A stretch of 54,247 nt of DNA, taken from an uncultured Prevotellaceae bacterium. Lineage in GTDB: Bacteria; Bacteroidota; Bacteroidia; Bacteroidales; Muribaculaceae. How positions within the stretch are numbered: position 1 is the stretch's first letter; each line of letters starts with the position of its first letter. Below the pieces are notes generated by a model. The model had not been told where the DNA came from and did no database searches. It saw only the letters and a program-made list of their open reading frames with translations. Made by a program: the position numbers and the translations under genes. Where the stretch lies: NCBI GenBank assembly GCA_947306175.1, contig CAMZFV010000019.1, positions 1 through 54,247 of the forward strand, read 5' to 3'. Of this stretch, positions 23,552 to 31,704 are shown piece by piece.

Positions 23552-25471
23552 ATGACAACGAAACCCTATATCCAAAAAAACTGTCCGCTGCTGGCCCAAA
23601 TCGACACCCCAGCCGACCTGCGCAAACTGGCTGTTGACCAGTTGCCACAGGTGTGCCATGAATTGCGGCAATATATGATTCACGAACTATCGAGCAACCC
23701 AGGACACTTCGCCTCCAGCATGGGAGCCGTCGAAATTGTGGTGGCCCTGCATTATGTGTTCAACACGCCCGATGACCGCCTCGTGTGGGATGTGGGTCAT
23801 CAAGCTTACGCTCACAAGATTTTGACGGGCCGCCGCGACCAGTTTGACGACAACCGCAAATTGGACGGCTTGAGCGGCTTTCCCAATCCCGCAGAGAGCG
23901 AGTATGACACGTTCACTGCTGGACACGCCTCCAACTCCATCTCTGCCGCATTGGGTATGGCGATTGCTGCCGAATTGCAGCACAACGACCAGCGCAAAGT
24001 GGTAGCCGTCATCGGTGATGCCAGCATCAGCGGCGGGTTGGCCTTTGAGGGCATCAACAACGCGACCACCAATCCCAATAACCTGATCATTGTCCTCAAC
24101 GACAATGACATGGCGATCGACGCCAATGTGGGTGCATTGAGTTCCTACATGAACGCATTGCACACCTCCCACCGCTATAACAAGCTGCGCTACAAGACTT
24201 ATCAGTTCCTGCGTCGCCACAACGTCATCAATGATAACCGCAGGGGATTGATTATGCGTTTTAGCAATGCGTTAAAGTCGCTATTCTCGGGCCAGCAGAA
24301 CATCTTCGAGGGCTTGAACATCCGCTACTTTGGGCTGTATGACGGGCATGACGTGAAACGGCTGGTAAAGATTTTCAGTGAAATCAAGGACATGACCGGA
24401 CCCAAGCTGATTCATGTGCGCACCGTCAAGGGAAAAGGCTTTGCTGCAGCCGAGGCCGATCCCGCCACATGGCACGCCCCCGGCAAATTTGACGAAGAGA
24501 CCGGCGAACGCGCAAAAGGCGGCAAGGGCGGCCCCATCAAGTATCAGGATGTTTTCGGCAAGACCCTTGTGGAACTTGCTGAGAAAAATGATAAAATCGT
24601 GGGCATCACCGCTGCCATGCCAAGCGGCACATCGATGTCGATGATGCTGGAAGCCATGCCCACTCGTGCCTTTGACGTAGGCATCAGCGAAGGCCACGCT
24701 GTGACCTTTGCCGGCGGTCTTGCCAAGGATGGCATGCACCCCTATTGCGCCATCTACAGCACTTTCCTGCAACGCGGTTATGACTCCATCATCCACGATG
24801 TTGCCATTCAGGGTCTGCCTGTCACCTTCTGCATCGACCGTGGTGGCATCGTCGGCGAGGACGGCGTGACACATCACGGCCTGTTTGACCTGGCCTATCT
24901 GCGTTGCATCCCCGGGATGATTGTGGCATCGCCCATCAACGAGCATGACCTGCGCAACCTCATGTTCACCGCCCAGCAGGAAGGCATCGGACCTTTTGCC
25001 ATCCGTTATCCTCGCGGCAAAGGTGTTATCGCCGATTGGCATAACGAGATGCAGGCGTTACCCATCGGGCGTGGACGCTGCATGAGCCAAGGCGAGGGCG
25101 TAGCGGTACTCTGTATCGGGCATATCGGTAACGAGGTCATTGAGGTGATAAACCATTTGGCGGAACAAGGCATCAAAGTGGGTCACTACGACATGATCTT
25201 TGCCAAGCCCCTTGACGAGAGCATCCTGGAGGAAGCCACCACCCGTTATCATAGCCTAATCACAATCGAAGACGGCACCGTGGTGGGCGGATTCGGGTCG
25301 GCAGTCGCCGAGTGGATGACGCGTCACCACAAGACCAACCGTCTGAGGATGCTGGGTGTGCAGGACGAGTTTGTGGATCAGGGAACTGTAGCACAACTGT
25401 ATGAGCGATGCGGCATGGATGCCCAGTCGCTGGAAAAAGCCATCAGAGAGGAGTTAGAAGTGAAGAGTTAG
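23552..25471 (+). CDS. dxs: 1-deoxy-D-xylulose-5-phosphate synthase
   Basis: This 639-residue thiamine-diphosphate enzyme condenses pyruvate with glyceraldehyde 3-phosphate, the first step of the MEP isoprenoid pathway. The N-terminal domain has LVWDVGHQAYAHKILTGR and the ThDP/Mg motif GDASISGGLAFEGINN. The central domain has the catalytic Glu in DVGISEGHAVTFAGGLA and the DRGGIVGEDGVTHHG block. The C-terminal domain resembles that of transketolase. Length and domain order are normal. Cotranscribed with the 60-residue membrane protein upstream. The stop codon lies inside a heptameric TTAG repeat whose phase reaches back into the last codons. Confidence 0.97.
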   Translation: MTTKPYIQKNCPLLAQIDTPADLRKLAVDQLPQVCHELRQYMIHELSSNPGHFASSMGAVEIVVALHYVFNTPDDRLVWDVGHQAYAHKILTGRRDQFDDNRKLDGLSGFPNPAESEYDTFTAGHASNSISAALGMAIAAELQHNDQRKVVAVIGDASISGGLAFEGINNATTNPNNLIIVLNDNDMAIDANVGALSSYMNALHTSHRYNKLRYKTYQFLRRHNVINDNRRGLIMRFSNALKSLFSGQQNIFEGLNIRYFGLYDGHDVKRLVKIFSEIKDMTGPKLIHVRTVKGKGFAAAEADPATWHAPGKFDEETGERAKGGKGGPIKYQDVFGKTLVELAEKNDKIVGITAAMPSGTSMSMMLEAMPTRAFDVGISEGHAVTFAGGLAKDGMHPYCAIYSTFLQRGYDSIIHDVAIQGLPVTFCIDRGGIVGEDGVTHHGLFDLAYLRCIPGMIVASPINEHDLRNLMFTAQQEGIGPFAIRYPRGKGVIADWHNEMQALPIGRGRCMSQGEGVAVLCIGHIGNEVIEVINHLAEQGIKVGHYDMIFAKPLDESILEEATTRYHSLITIEDGTVVGGFGSAVAEWMTRHHKTNRLRMLGVQDEFVDQGTVAQLYERCGMDAQSLEKAIREELEVKS

Positions 25472-25499
25472 GAGTTAGGAGTTAGAAGTTAGGAGTTAG
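25454..25499 (+). repeat. Heptameric repeat AGTTAGG spanning the dxs stop codon
   Basis: TTAG occurs at 25468, 25475, 25482, 25489 and 25496 with an exact 7-nt period. A further in-phase copy lies at 25454, inside the dxs coding sequence. The TAG at 25469-25471 is the dxs stop codon. Successive units place TAG in all three frames. Confidence 0.85.
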
Positions 25500-25533
25500 A
25501 CGCAAAATTTTTGCGTCTCTACAAACTGAGAAT
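25498..25533. repeat. Palindrome-plus-tail intergenic element, copy 1
   Basis: AGACGCAAAA (25498-25507) and TTTTGCGTCT (25509-25518) form an inverted repeat around one T. It is followed by CTACAAACTGAGAAT (25519-25533). The same element, with one base fewer in the centre, lies at 53970-54005. Both copies are directly upstream of a gene start within a same-strand gene run. It overlaps the end of the heptameric repeat. Confidence 0.85.
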
Positions 25534-25548
25534 AAATCATATACAACG

Positions 25549-26880
25549 ATGAGAATAGTAATTGCCGGTGCCGGAGAAGTCGGGACACATCTTGCCAAGA
25601 TGCTCAGCAATGAGGAGCAGGACATCATCATCATGGATGTCGAGAACAGGAAACTCGAGCCCCTCGAGAACTACAACCTGCTGACTCATCAGGGCAGCGC
25701 CATCTCGTTCAATGACTTGAACGCCATCAAGACAGGTATTAGCGACCTGTTCATTGCTGTGACCAAGAGCGAGGCCCGCAATATCCTGGCATGCTCAATG
25801 GCCAAGAAACTGGGCGCCAAGCGTACGGTCGCACGCGTCGATAATGACGAGTTCTTCAGCCCCAGATGGCGTGACCATATCACCAACCTGGGCATCGACA
25901 ACCTCATCTATCCCGAGCGGTTAGCTGCCCGAGAGATAACCAGTGCCCTGAAACGCACATGGGCAAGAAACTGGTTTGAGTTATTTGATGGCGAGCTCAT
26001 TGTAGTGGGCGTGAAAATCCGATCCAACGCTCGTATCGTCAACCAGATGCTTAAAGATGTCTCCAAGATCAGTCACTTCCTGCATGTGTCGGCCATCAAG
26101 CGCAACCGCGAGATCATCATCCCCCGTGGTGATGACCGAGTACTGAATAATGACATTGCTTATATCGCCACTACACGCGACCACATCGATGAGGTGCGTG
26201 ACGTGTGTGGCAAGGTGCAAACTCCCGTCGATAGCGTGCTCATCGTCGGCGGCAATGACATTGCCGAGCAACTCATCAAGAACTTGGGCAAGAACATTGA
26301 CATTAAAATCATCGAGCCAGACCTCAACCGTTGTGACGAACTGGCCCAGCGCTATCCCAATTGCAAACTGGTACAAGGCGACTTCCGCGACACCGAGTTG
26401 AGCGAGGAGGAAAGCGTGAGCAATTATGACGCCTTTATTGCCCTGGGTGACAACAGTGCCGTCAACATGATGTCTTGCATGATTGCCAAGACCAACGGCG
26501 TGCCCAAGACCATCGCCCAAGTTGAAGATATTCAGTTTATTAATGAGGCCGAGGCACTCAACATCGGCACCATCGTCAACAAGAAACTGCTGGCATCGAG
26601 CCGTATCTACCAAATCCTGATTGACGCCGATGAGGACAATGCCCGTTGTCTCGCCCTCCCCGATGCCGAGGTGGCCGAGATCATTGTTCAGGAAGGCGAC
26701 CGCGTGACCCGCGCCCCGGTTAAGGACTTGAAACTGAGCCGCGATTTCACGATAGCGGGACTCGTGCGTGACGGCAAGGGCTATCTCGTGGACGGTAACA
26801 CCCAAATCCAGGCTGGTGACCATGTGGTGGTCTTCTGCCTGCAAGGTGCTATCCATAAACTCGACAAGTATTTCTCATAG
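25549..26880 (+). CDS. trkA: Trk potassium uptake regulatory subunit TrkA
   Basis: This 443-residue cytosolic protein consists of two tandem RCK halves. The first has the dinucleotide-binding motif VIAGAGEVGTHLA at residues 4-16 with the acidic IIMDVEN end of strand 2. The second has VLIVGGNDIAEQL near residue 230. Each is followed by a TrkA-C domain; the last ends LVDGNTQIQAGDHVVVFC. TrkA binds NAD(H) or ATP and gates the TrkH channel. The gene ends 6 nt before trkH. No promoter box is evident in the 77-nt spacer after dxs, which holds the repeats instead, so transcription may continue from dxs. Confidence 0.96.
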   Translation: MRIVIAGAGEVGTHLAKMLSNEEQDIIIMDVENRKLEPLENYNLLTHQGSAISFNDLNAIKTGISDLFIAVTKSEARNILACSMAKKLGAKRTVARVDNDEFFSPRWRDHITNLGIDNLIYPERLAAREITSALKRTWARNWFELFDGELIVVGVKIRSNARIVNQMLKDVSKISHFLHVSAIKRNREIIIPRGDDRVLNNDIAYIATTRDHIDEVRDVCGKVQTPVDSVLIVGGNDIAEQLIKNLGKNIDIKIIEPDLNRCDELAQRYPNCKLVQGDFRDTELSEEESVSNYDAFIALGDNSAVNMMSCMIAKTNGVPKTIAQVEDIQFINEAEALNIGTIVNKKLLASSRIYQILIDADEDNARCLALPDAEVAEIIVQEGDRVTRAPVKDLKLSRDFTIAGLVRDGKGYLVDGNTQIQAGDHVVVFCLQGAIHKLDKYFS

Positions 26881-26886
26881 ACCGCT

Positions 26887-28368
26887 ATGCCCAGGCTCAA
26901 GAACCAAAATATCAATTTCGCCATCGTGATGCGTATGCAGGGCTGGCTGTTGCTCATCGAGGCAACCTTCATGCTCTTGCCGCTTGCCGTCTCCTGGTGG
27001 TTTGACGAATTTTCATCAATGCGGGCATTTATCTACAGCACCCTGATCACTGCGGGAGCTGGCGCCCTGATGGCTTTTGGCATCAAGCCGCATAGTTCCT
27101 CGATGCACAAGCGCGAGGGGCTGATGCTGACAGGAATCATTTGGGTGTTCTTCTCGGTCTTCGGCATGTTGCCCTACCTCTTCTCCGAGACATTCAACAA
27201 TGTAACCGATGCCTTCTTTGAGACTATGGCAGGCTTTACCACAACTGGGTCCAGCGTTATCCGTTATGTCGAGGAAATACCGCGTGGCGTGCTGTTCTGG
27301 CGTGCCATGACCCAATGGATCGGAGGTATGGGAATTATCCTGTTCACCCTTGCGGTTATCCCCATGCTGAACCAGAAAGGCGGTATCGCGCTGTTCAATG
27401 CCGAGGTGACGGGCATCACCCACGAGCGGTTACGCCCGCGCGTGAGTCAGACAGCCAAGGACTTGTGGCTCATCTACATAGGCCTGACCATTTTGCTCAC
27501 GATATTACTCTGCCTGGGTCCCATGGACTGGTTTGATGCCGTGTGTCATGCCATGACCACGACCTCGACGGGCGGTTATTCCACCAAGAACATCGGTCTT
27601 GACTACTGGCAGTCCAGCTACGTATTCATCGTGGTTATCATCTTCATGTTCATCGGTGGTATCAGTTTCTCGATCATTGCCGCTGCCATGCGTGGCAACT
27701 TCAAGCGCATCAGGAACAACAACACCCTCAGATGGTACTGCATGACGGCACTCATCACCACGGTGGTCATTGTTGTCTATATGGCCTACATGTCATTTCT
27801 TGACAACAACTTCGATCGCTTTGTCTATGGCGCATTCGACACGATTTCGGCCATCACATCGACGGGCTTCTCCACCTTTGACTACGAGAACAGTGGCGAG
27901 TTTGTCACCGTGATCCTCATGGTGATGATGTTCTTTGGCGGCATGGCCGGTTCCACCTCGGGCGGCGCCAAGATGGACCGCCTCATCGTACTGCTCAAGC
28001 ATACAGCCAACGAGTTCTACCGCGTGCTGCACACCAACTCGGTGCGCGCCGTCCACATCGATGGCAAACCCGTTCCCAGCCACGTGGTAAGCAAGGTCAA
28101 CACCTTCTTTACTGTTTACATCGGCATCATTATGGTGGTAGCCTTGTACCTCACGTTCTATGGCATCCCCGTGTTTGATGCCATGTACACCTCCATGTCC
28201 GCCATTAGCAATGTGGGCATCGGTCACGGGGTCACGGGCACTAACGGATCATGGGTCGCCTTGCACCCTGGAGCCAAGTGGGTACTGGCTTTTGAGATGA
28301 TGATCGGCCGTCTTGAACTCTTCACAGTTCTGGTCATCTTTACCCGCTCATTCTGGAAAAAAGACTAA
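26887..28368 (+). CDS. trkH: Trk potassium uptake channel subunit TrkH
   Basis: This 493-residue membrane protein has the TrkH/KtrB fold of four repeated M1-P-M2 units. The selectivity-filter segments are visible as AGFTTTGSSV, TTTSTGGYST, ITSTGFSTFD and SNVGIGHGV, each with the conserved Gly. It forms the potassium pore and works with TrkA encoded 6 nt upstream. Length is normal for the family. Its TAA stop lies in the loop of a small terminator-like hairpin. Confidence 0.96.
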   Translation: MPRLKNQNINFAIVMRMQGWLLLIEATFMLLPLAVSWWFDEFSSMRAFIYSTLITAGAGALMAFGIKPHSSSMHKREGLMLTGIIWVFFSVFGMLPYLFSETFNNVTDAFFETMAGFTTTGSSVIRYVEEIPRGVLFWRAMTQWIGGMGIILFTLAVIPMLNQKGGIALFNAEVTGITHERLRPRVSQTAKDLWLIYIGLTILLTILLCLGPMDWFDAVCHAMTTTSTGGYSTKNIGLDYWQSSYVFIVVIIFMFIGGISFSIIAAAMRGNFKRIRNNNTLRWYCMTALITTVVIVVYMAYMSFLDNNFDRFVYGAFDTISAITSTGFSTFDYENSGEFVTVILMVMMFFGGMAGSTSGGAKMDRLIVLLKHTANEFYRVLHTNSVRAVHIDGKPVPSHVVSKVNTFFTVYIGIIMVVALYLTFYGIPVFDAMYTSMSAISNVGIGHGVTGTNGSWVALHPGAKWVLAFEMMIGRLELFTVLVIFTRSFWKKD

Positions 28369-28385
28369 GTCTTGAATTTTTTTTT
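28361..28385 (+). terminator. Terminator with the trkH stop codon in its loop
   Basis: AAGAC (28361-28365) and GTCTT (28369-28373) flank TAA, the trkH stop, and are followed by GAA and nine T. The stem is only 5 bp, but the T-run is the longest in the neighbourhood. Confidence 0.4.
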
Positions 28386-28406
28386 GAAAAATAATTGCGG
28401 TTTGCG

Positions 28407-28436
28407 TTTGTAAACCAATTTTATTTTGTAATTTTA
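28407..28436 (+). promoter_or_regulatory. Promoter of ftsK (-33 TTTG, -7 TAATTTTA)
   Basis: TTTG (28407-28410) is separated by 18 nt from TAATTTTA (28429-28436), close to the Bacteroidetes two-box promoter. Predicted start near 28441, about 22 nt before ATG at 28463. Confidence 0.65.
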
Positions 28437-28462
28437 CACCCCTAAATCTTATCGATAGCAAA

Positions 28463-30973
28463 ATGAGCAAGAATAAAAGCAACCAGAACAAGAAAATAAA
28501 TGATAATCAGGGCATTTACAACCCTGATATCAGTGGTGTGAAAAAGTCGGACGACTACCTCAGGCTACGCGAAGCTGAAGAAGCCATCGCCAACGAGAAT
28601 GTCACCAAGTGGCAACGCTTTATGGCTTTTTTCCAAAATGGCCGCATCAAGGTGGGTATGGGACTCATCATGCTATTTGTTGCCATCTACCTGCTGATCT
28701 CATTCCTATCATTCTTTATTGCCGCAGGAATGAGTGACCAGAACCGCGTTGCCAATTACTCGATGATCGAGAACGCCCAAATGCCCGAGAAAATACGCAA
28801 TGCCGGTGCCGCAGTCGGCGCCTCACTGAGCGACTTCCTGATCGCCAATGGCGTGGGCGTTGCCGCATTTATCATTGTTATCTGGTTCGGCACCTTGGGC
28901 ATGAGGCTGCTGATGAAGAAGAAAGCTCACTTCTTCTCCTATTCGCTCGTTTGCCTGTTCAGCATTTTCACTTTTTCGATGGTCGTTGGTGCTGCCACTT
29001 ATTTCATGAAGCCCATTACCTTCTTCCCCTTGGGCGGCTATTTCGGTTTTTACGCCAACAAGTGGTTGTTGGGACTGGTAGGCATCTATGGCATGATTGC
29101 CGTCAACCTGGCTATCCTGATGCTCTGGTTCTTCCTCACCTACCAGACTTTCAAGAACCTGTATAACCAGTTGCAGAAGGGATTTGAGAATAAACGCAAC
29201 CGCAGCAAGGAGAAAGCCGAAGAGGTGATTAGCGAAGCCGGCCAATCTGTTTTCCTGGGAGGTGAGCAGAAGATTGACGAGGAATATGCTCAAGACAGAG
29301 ATACGAACAGTCCATTATCACCCAGCAAAATCATCAGAAAAAGAAAGGCTAACCCGAAGGCATCTTCCAACCTGGCTGACACCGATTCATCGGAGGCCGT
29401 CCACCTCAAGCCTATCATGGCAAGCAAGGATGTCAGCAACCCACATGACCCCACCGGCGAGTACATGCACTACCGCTTCCCCACCCTCAACCTGTTGCAG
29501 GACATCCGCATGAATCCCAACAGCGTGGACAAGCAGGAGCAAGACGAGAATAAGGAACGCATCCGCGAAACATTAAGTAAATATGGTATCGAAATCAAGG
29601 AGATCATGGTCCATGTGGGTCCCACGGTCACCTTGTTCGAGATTGTGCCCGAGGACGGTGTGCGCGTGAACAGAATACGTGGCCTCGAGGATGACATCGC
29701 TTTGAGTCTTGCCGCATTAGGCATCCGCATCATCGCGCCGATGCCCGGCAAGGGTACTATCGGTATTGAGGTGCCTAACCGTGACCCACAAGTGGTACCC
29801 ATGCGTGAAGTGTTGGGCTCCCGAGCGTTCCAGGAGAGCCGTGCCAAGTTGCCCATGTGCCTGGGCTGCACCGTAAGCAACGAGGTATTTATCGCCGACC
29901 TGACCAAGATGCCGCACCTGCTGGTTGCCGGTGCCACCGGTAAGGGTAAATCGGTGGGCTTGAACGCCATCATCACGTCGCTGCTCTATAAGAAGGGACC
30001 ATCGGAGTTGAAATTTGTCCTCGTGGATCCCAAGCGAGTTGAGTTTAGCGTGTATGCCGATTTGGAAAAATACTTCTTTGCTAAAACACCCGGAGAGGAG
30101 AAGGCCATCATTACCGACACCGACCGCGTCATCAAGACGCTCAACAGTCTTGTACAGGAGATGGAGGACCGATACTGCCTGCTCGAGGAGACAAAAGTGC
30201 GCAACGTCACGGACTATAACGACAAGTGGCGCCGTGAGCTGCGTAACGTGCGTGACGAGCACGGCAACAAGAAATATCCCTACATGCCTTATATCGTGGG
30301 CATCATCGACGAGTTCAGCGACATGATCATGACCGCTGGCAAAGAGGTCGAGACCCCGCTTGTGCGCATCGCACAAAAGGCCCGTGCCGTGGGTATCCAC
30401 ATGATCATTGCCACGCAGCGCCCGTCGTCCAAGGTCATCACCGGCCTGATTAAGGGTAACTTCCCGGGCCGCATTGCTTTTGCAGTGGCCCAGGGTATTG
30501 ACAGCCAGATCATCATCGACCGCAGGGGTGCCCAGCAACTCATCGGCCGCGGCGACATGCTGTTCCAGATTGACGGCGAAGTGACCCGCCTGCAGTGCCC
30601 GTTCGTCGATACGCCCGATATTGTGCGCATCTGTGACTTTATCAAGGAACAGGAAGACAATGACCGAGACATCAGCCACGAGGAGCCTTACATGCTGCCC
30701 GAATATGTCGGCAAAGACGAAGGCGGAGGCAGTGACGCCAATGTGGGCAACGTCAAAGACCGTGACCCGTTGTTTGAGGAGGCTGTGCGTTTCATCGTCA
30801 TGGGCAACACCGCCAGCACATCCTCGTTGCAGCGCCGTTACGAGATTGGCTACAACCGCGCTGGCCGCCTGATGGACCAGATGGAGCATGCCGGCATTGT
30901 GGGTCCCGCCCAGGGCAGTAAACCCCGTCAAGTGCTTGTCAGCCCCATGGACATTGACCAGCTATTCTCGTAA
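28463..30973 (+). CDS. ftsK: DNA translocase FtsK/SpoIIIE
   Basis: This 836-residue septal DNA translocase has four membrane segments between about residues 70 and 240. A charged linker follows, then the alpha/beta motor. The motor has Walker A GATGKGKSVGLNAI near residue 490 and Walker B IVGIIDEFSDMI. The C-terminal gamma winged-helix domain (NTASTSSLQRRYEIGYNRAG) reads orientation sequences near dif. It pumps chromosome termini through the closing septum. The first Gly-rich Walker residue set reads GKGKS rather than GSGKS, which is a common variant. It has its own promoter and terminator. Confidence 0.96.
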   Translation: MSKNKSNQNKKINDNQGIYNPDISGVKKSDDYLRLREAEEAIANENVTKWQRFMAFFQNGRIKVGMGLIMLFVAIYLLISFLSFFIAAGMSDQNRVANYSMIENAQMPEKIRNAGAAVGASLSDFLIANGVGVAAFIIVIWFGTLGMRLLMKKKAHFFSYSLVCLFSIFTFSMVVGAATYFMKPITFFPLGGYFGFYANKWLLGLVGIYGMIAVNLAILMLWFFLTYQTFKNLYNQLQKGFENKRNRSKEKAEEVISEAGQSVFLGGEQKIDEEYAQDRDTNSPLSPSKIIRKRKANPKASSNLADTDSSEAVHLKPIMASKDVSNPHDPTGEYMHYRFPTLNLLQDIRMNPNSVDKQEQDENKERIRETLSKYGIEIKEIMVHVGPTVTLFEIVPEDGVRVNRIRGLEDDIALSLAALGIRIIAPMPGKGTIGIEVPNRDPQVVPMREVLGSRAFQESRAKLPMCLGCTVSNEVFIADLTKMPHLLVAGATGKGKSVGLNAIITSLLYKKGPSELKFVLVDPKRVEFSVYADLEKYFFAKTPGEEKAIITDTDRVIKTLNSLVQEMEDRYCLLEETKVRNVTDYNDKWRRELRNVRDEHGNKKYPYMPYIVGIIDEFSDMIMTAGKEVETPLVRIAQKARAVGIHMIIATQRPSSKVITGLIKGNFPGRIAFAVAQGIDSQIIIDRRGAQQLIGRGDMLFQIDGEVTRLQCPFVDTPDIVRICDFIKEQEDNDRDISHEEPYMLPEYVGKDEGGGSDANVGNVKDRDPLFEEAVRFIVMGNTASTSSLQRRYEIGYNRAGRLMDQMEHAGIVGPAQGSKPRQVLVSPMDIDQLFS

Positions 30974-30991
30974 TTAAAAGCGAACAATATC

Positions 30992-31019
30992 AAGAGTGCC
31001 AGGGTTGGCACTCTTTTTG
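30992..31019 (+). terminator. Terminator of ftsK
   Basis: AAGAGTGCCA (30992-31001) pairs perfectly with TGGCACTCTT (31006-31015) around GGGT, then TTTT. Confidence 0.9.
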
Positions 31020-31023
31020 CAAT

Positions 31024-31056
31024 CTAGATAAACTAGATGTTCTAGAAAAACTAGAT
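31024..31056. repeat. 9-nt periodic repeat of CTAGANNNN units
   Basis: CTAGA occurs at 31024, 31033, 31042 and 31051, exactly 9 nt apart, between the ftsK terminator and the LolA-like gene. Each core CTAG is palindromic. This resembles the CTATAG repeat at 3300-3331 in period and copy number. Confidence 0.8.
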
Positions 31057-31073
31057 TTTTATAATCGACAACA

Positions 31074-31688
31074 ATGATAATGAAAAGAATCCATATCGCA
31101 ATCCTCATGGCTTTGGTAACGATTGTTGCTATGGCCCAGACACCGAGTGCAATGCTTGACAAGTGCATCGCCGCCATCAATGCCAATGGTGGCGCGACGG
31201 CATCCTATAGTATCACGACGCCAGATGGCACCAGCCAGGGAACAATTGCCATGCAGGGCAACAAGTTCCGCGTCATCTCCCCCGAAGCCAAGTGCTGGTA
31301 TGACGGCAAGACACAATGGTCATGGTCTCCCTTGACCGATGAGGTTAACATCACCACACCCACGCCCGATGAGTTGCAGATGACCAATCCCATTTCTGCC
31401 GCACAGCATTTCAAAGCCAACTTCAACATGAAGAAGGCGAAGGCCAAAACCGCTAAGACTTACGTCATCAAACTTACACCCAAAGCCAAGAAAGATGCAA
31501 TCAAGACTTTGTGGCTCTATTTTGATGAAACGACCTCTCTGCTGCGTACGGCCCGTTTTGAGATGAGCGACAAGTCGGTTTATGTCATCAAAATCACCAA
31601 CTACAAACACAAGTCTCTTCCTGCCTCGACCTTTACTTTTGACAAGTCGTTGGTGCCCGCTGGGACGCAAGTTGTGGATTTGAGATAG
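31074..31688 (+). CDS. LolA-like outer-membrane lipoprotein carrier family protein
   Basis: This 204-residue exported protein has a signal peptide (hydrophobic residues about 6-20, cleavage near AMA-QTP). The mature part is a single beta-rich domain of the LolA/LolB type. It contains repeated strand pairs such as SQGTIAMQGNKFRVISPEAKCWYDGKT-like segments, WSWSPLTDEVNI and TLWLYFDETTSLLRTARFEM. In proteobacteria LolA carries lipoproteins across the periplasm; Bacteroidetes carry several divergent homologues, so that role is probable, not certain. ATG at 31074 or 31080 (MKRIHIA) are both possible. It is 16 nt upstream of the DUF445 gene and likely cotranscribed with it. Confidence 0.75.
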   Translation: MIMKRIHIAILMALVTIVAMAQTPSAMLDKCIAAINANGGATASYSITTPDGTSQGTIAMQGNKFRVISPEAKCWYDGKTQWSWSPLTDEVNITTPTPDELQMTNPISAAQHFKANFNMKKAKAKTAKTYVIKLTPKAKKDAIKTLWLYFDETTSLLRTARFEMSDKSVYVIKITNYKHKSLPASTFTFDKSLVPAGTQVVDLR

Positions 31689-31704
31689 TTTAGGTTTTTA
31701 TTCT

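Noticed and set aside
25454..25499. CRISPR or minisatellite array
   Set aside because: The units are 7 nt with no spacers, and no cas genes are present.
29717..30931. 404-codon minus-strand open frame
   Set aside because: Antisense to the ftsK motor domain, whose motifs are unmistakable.
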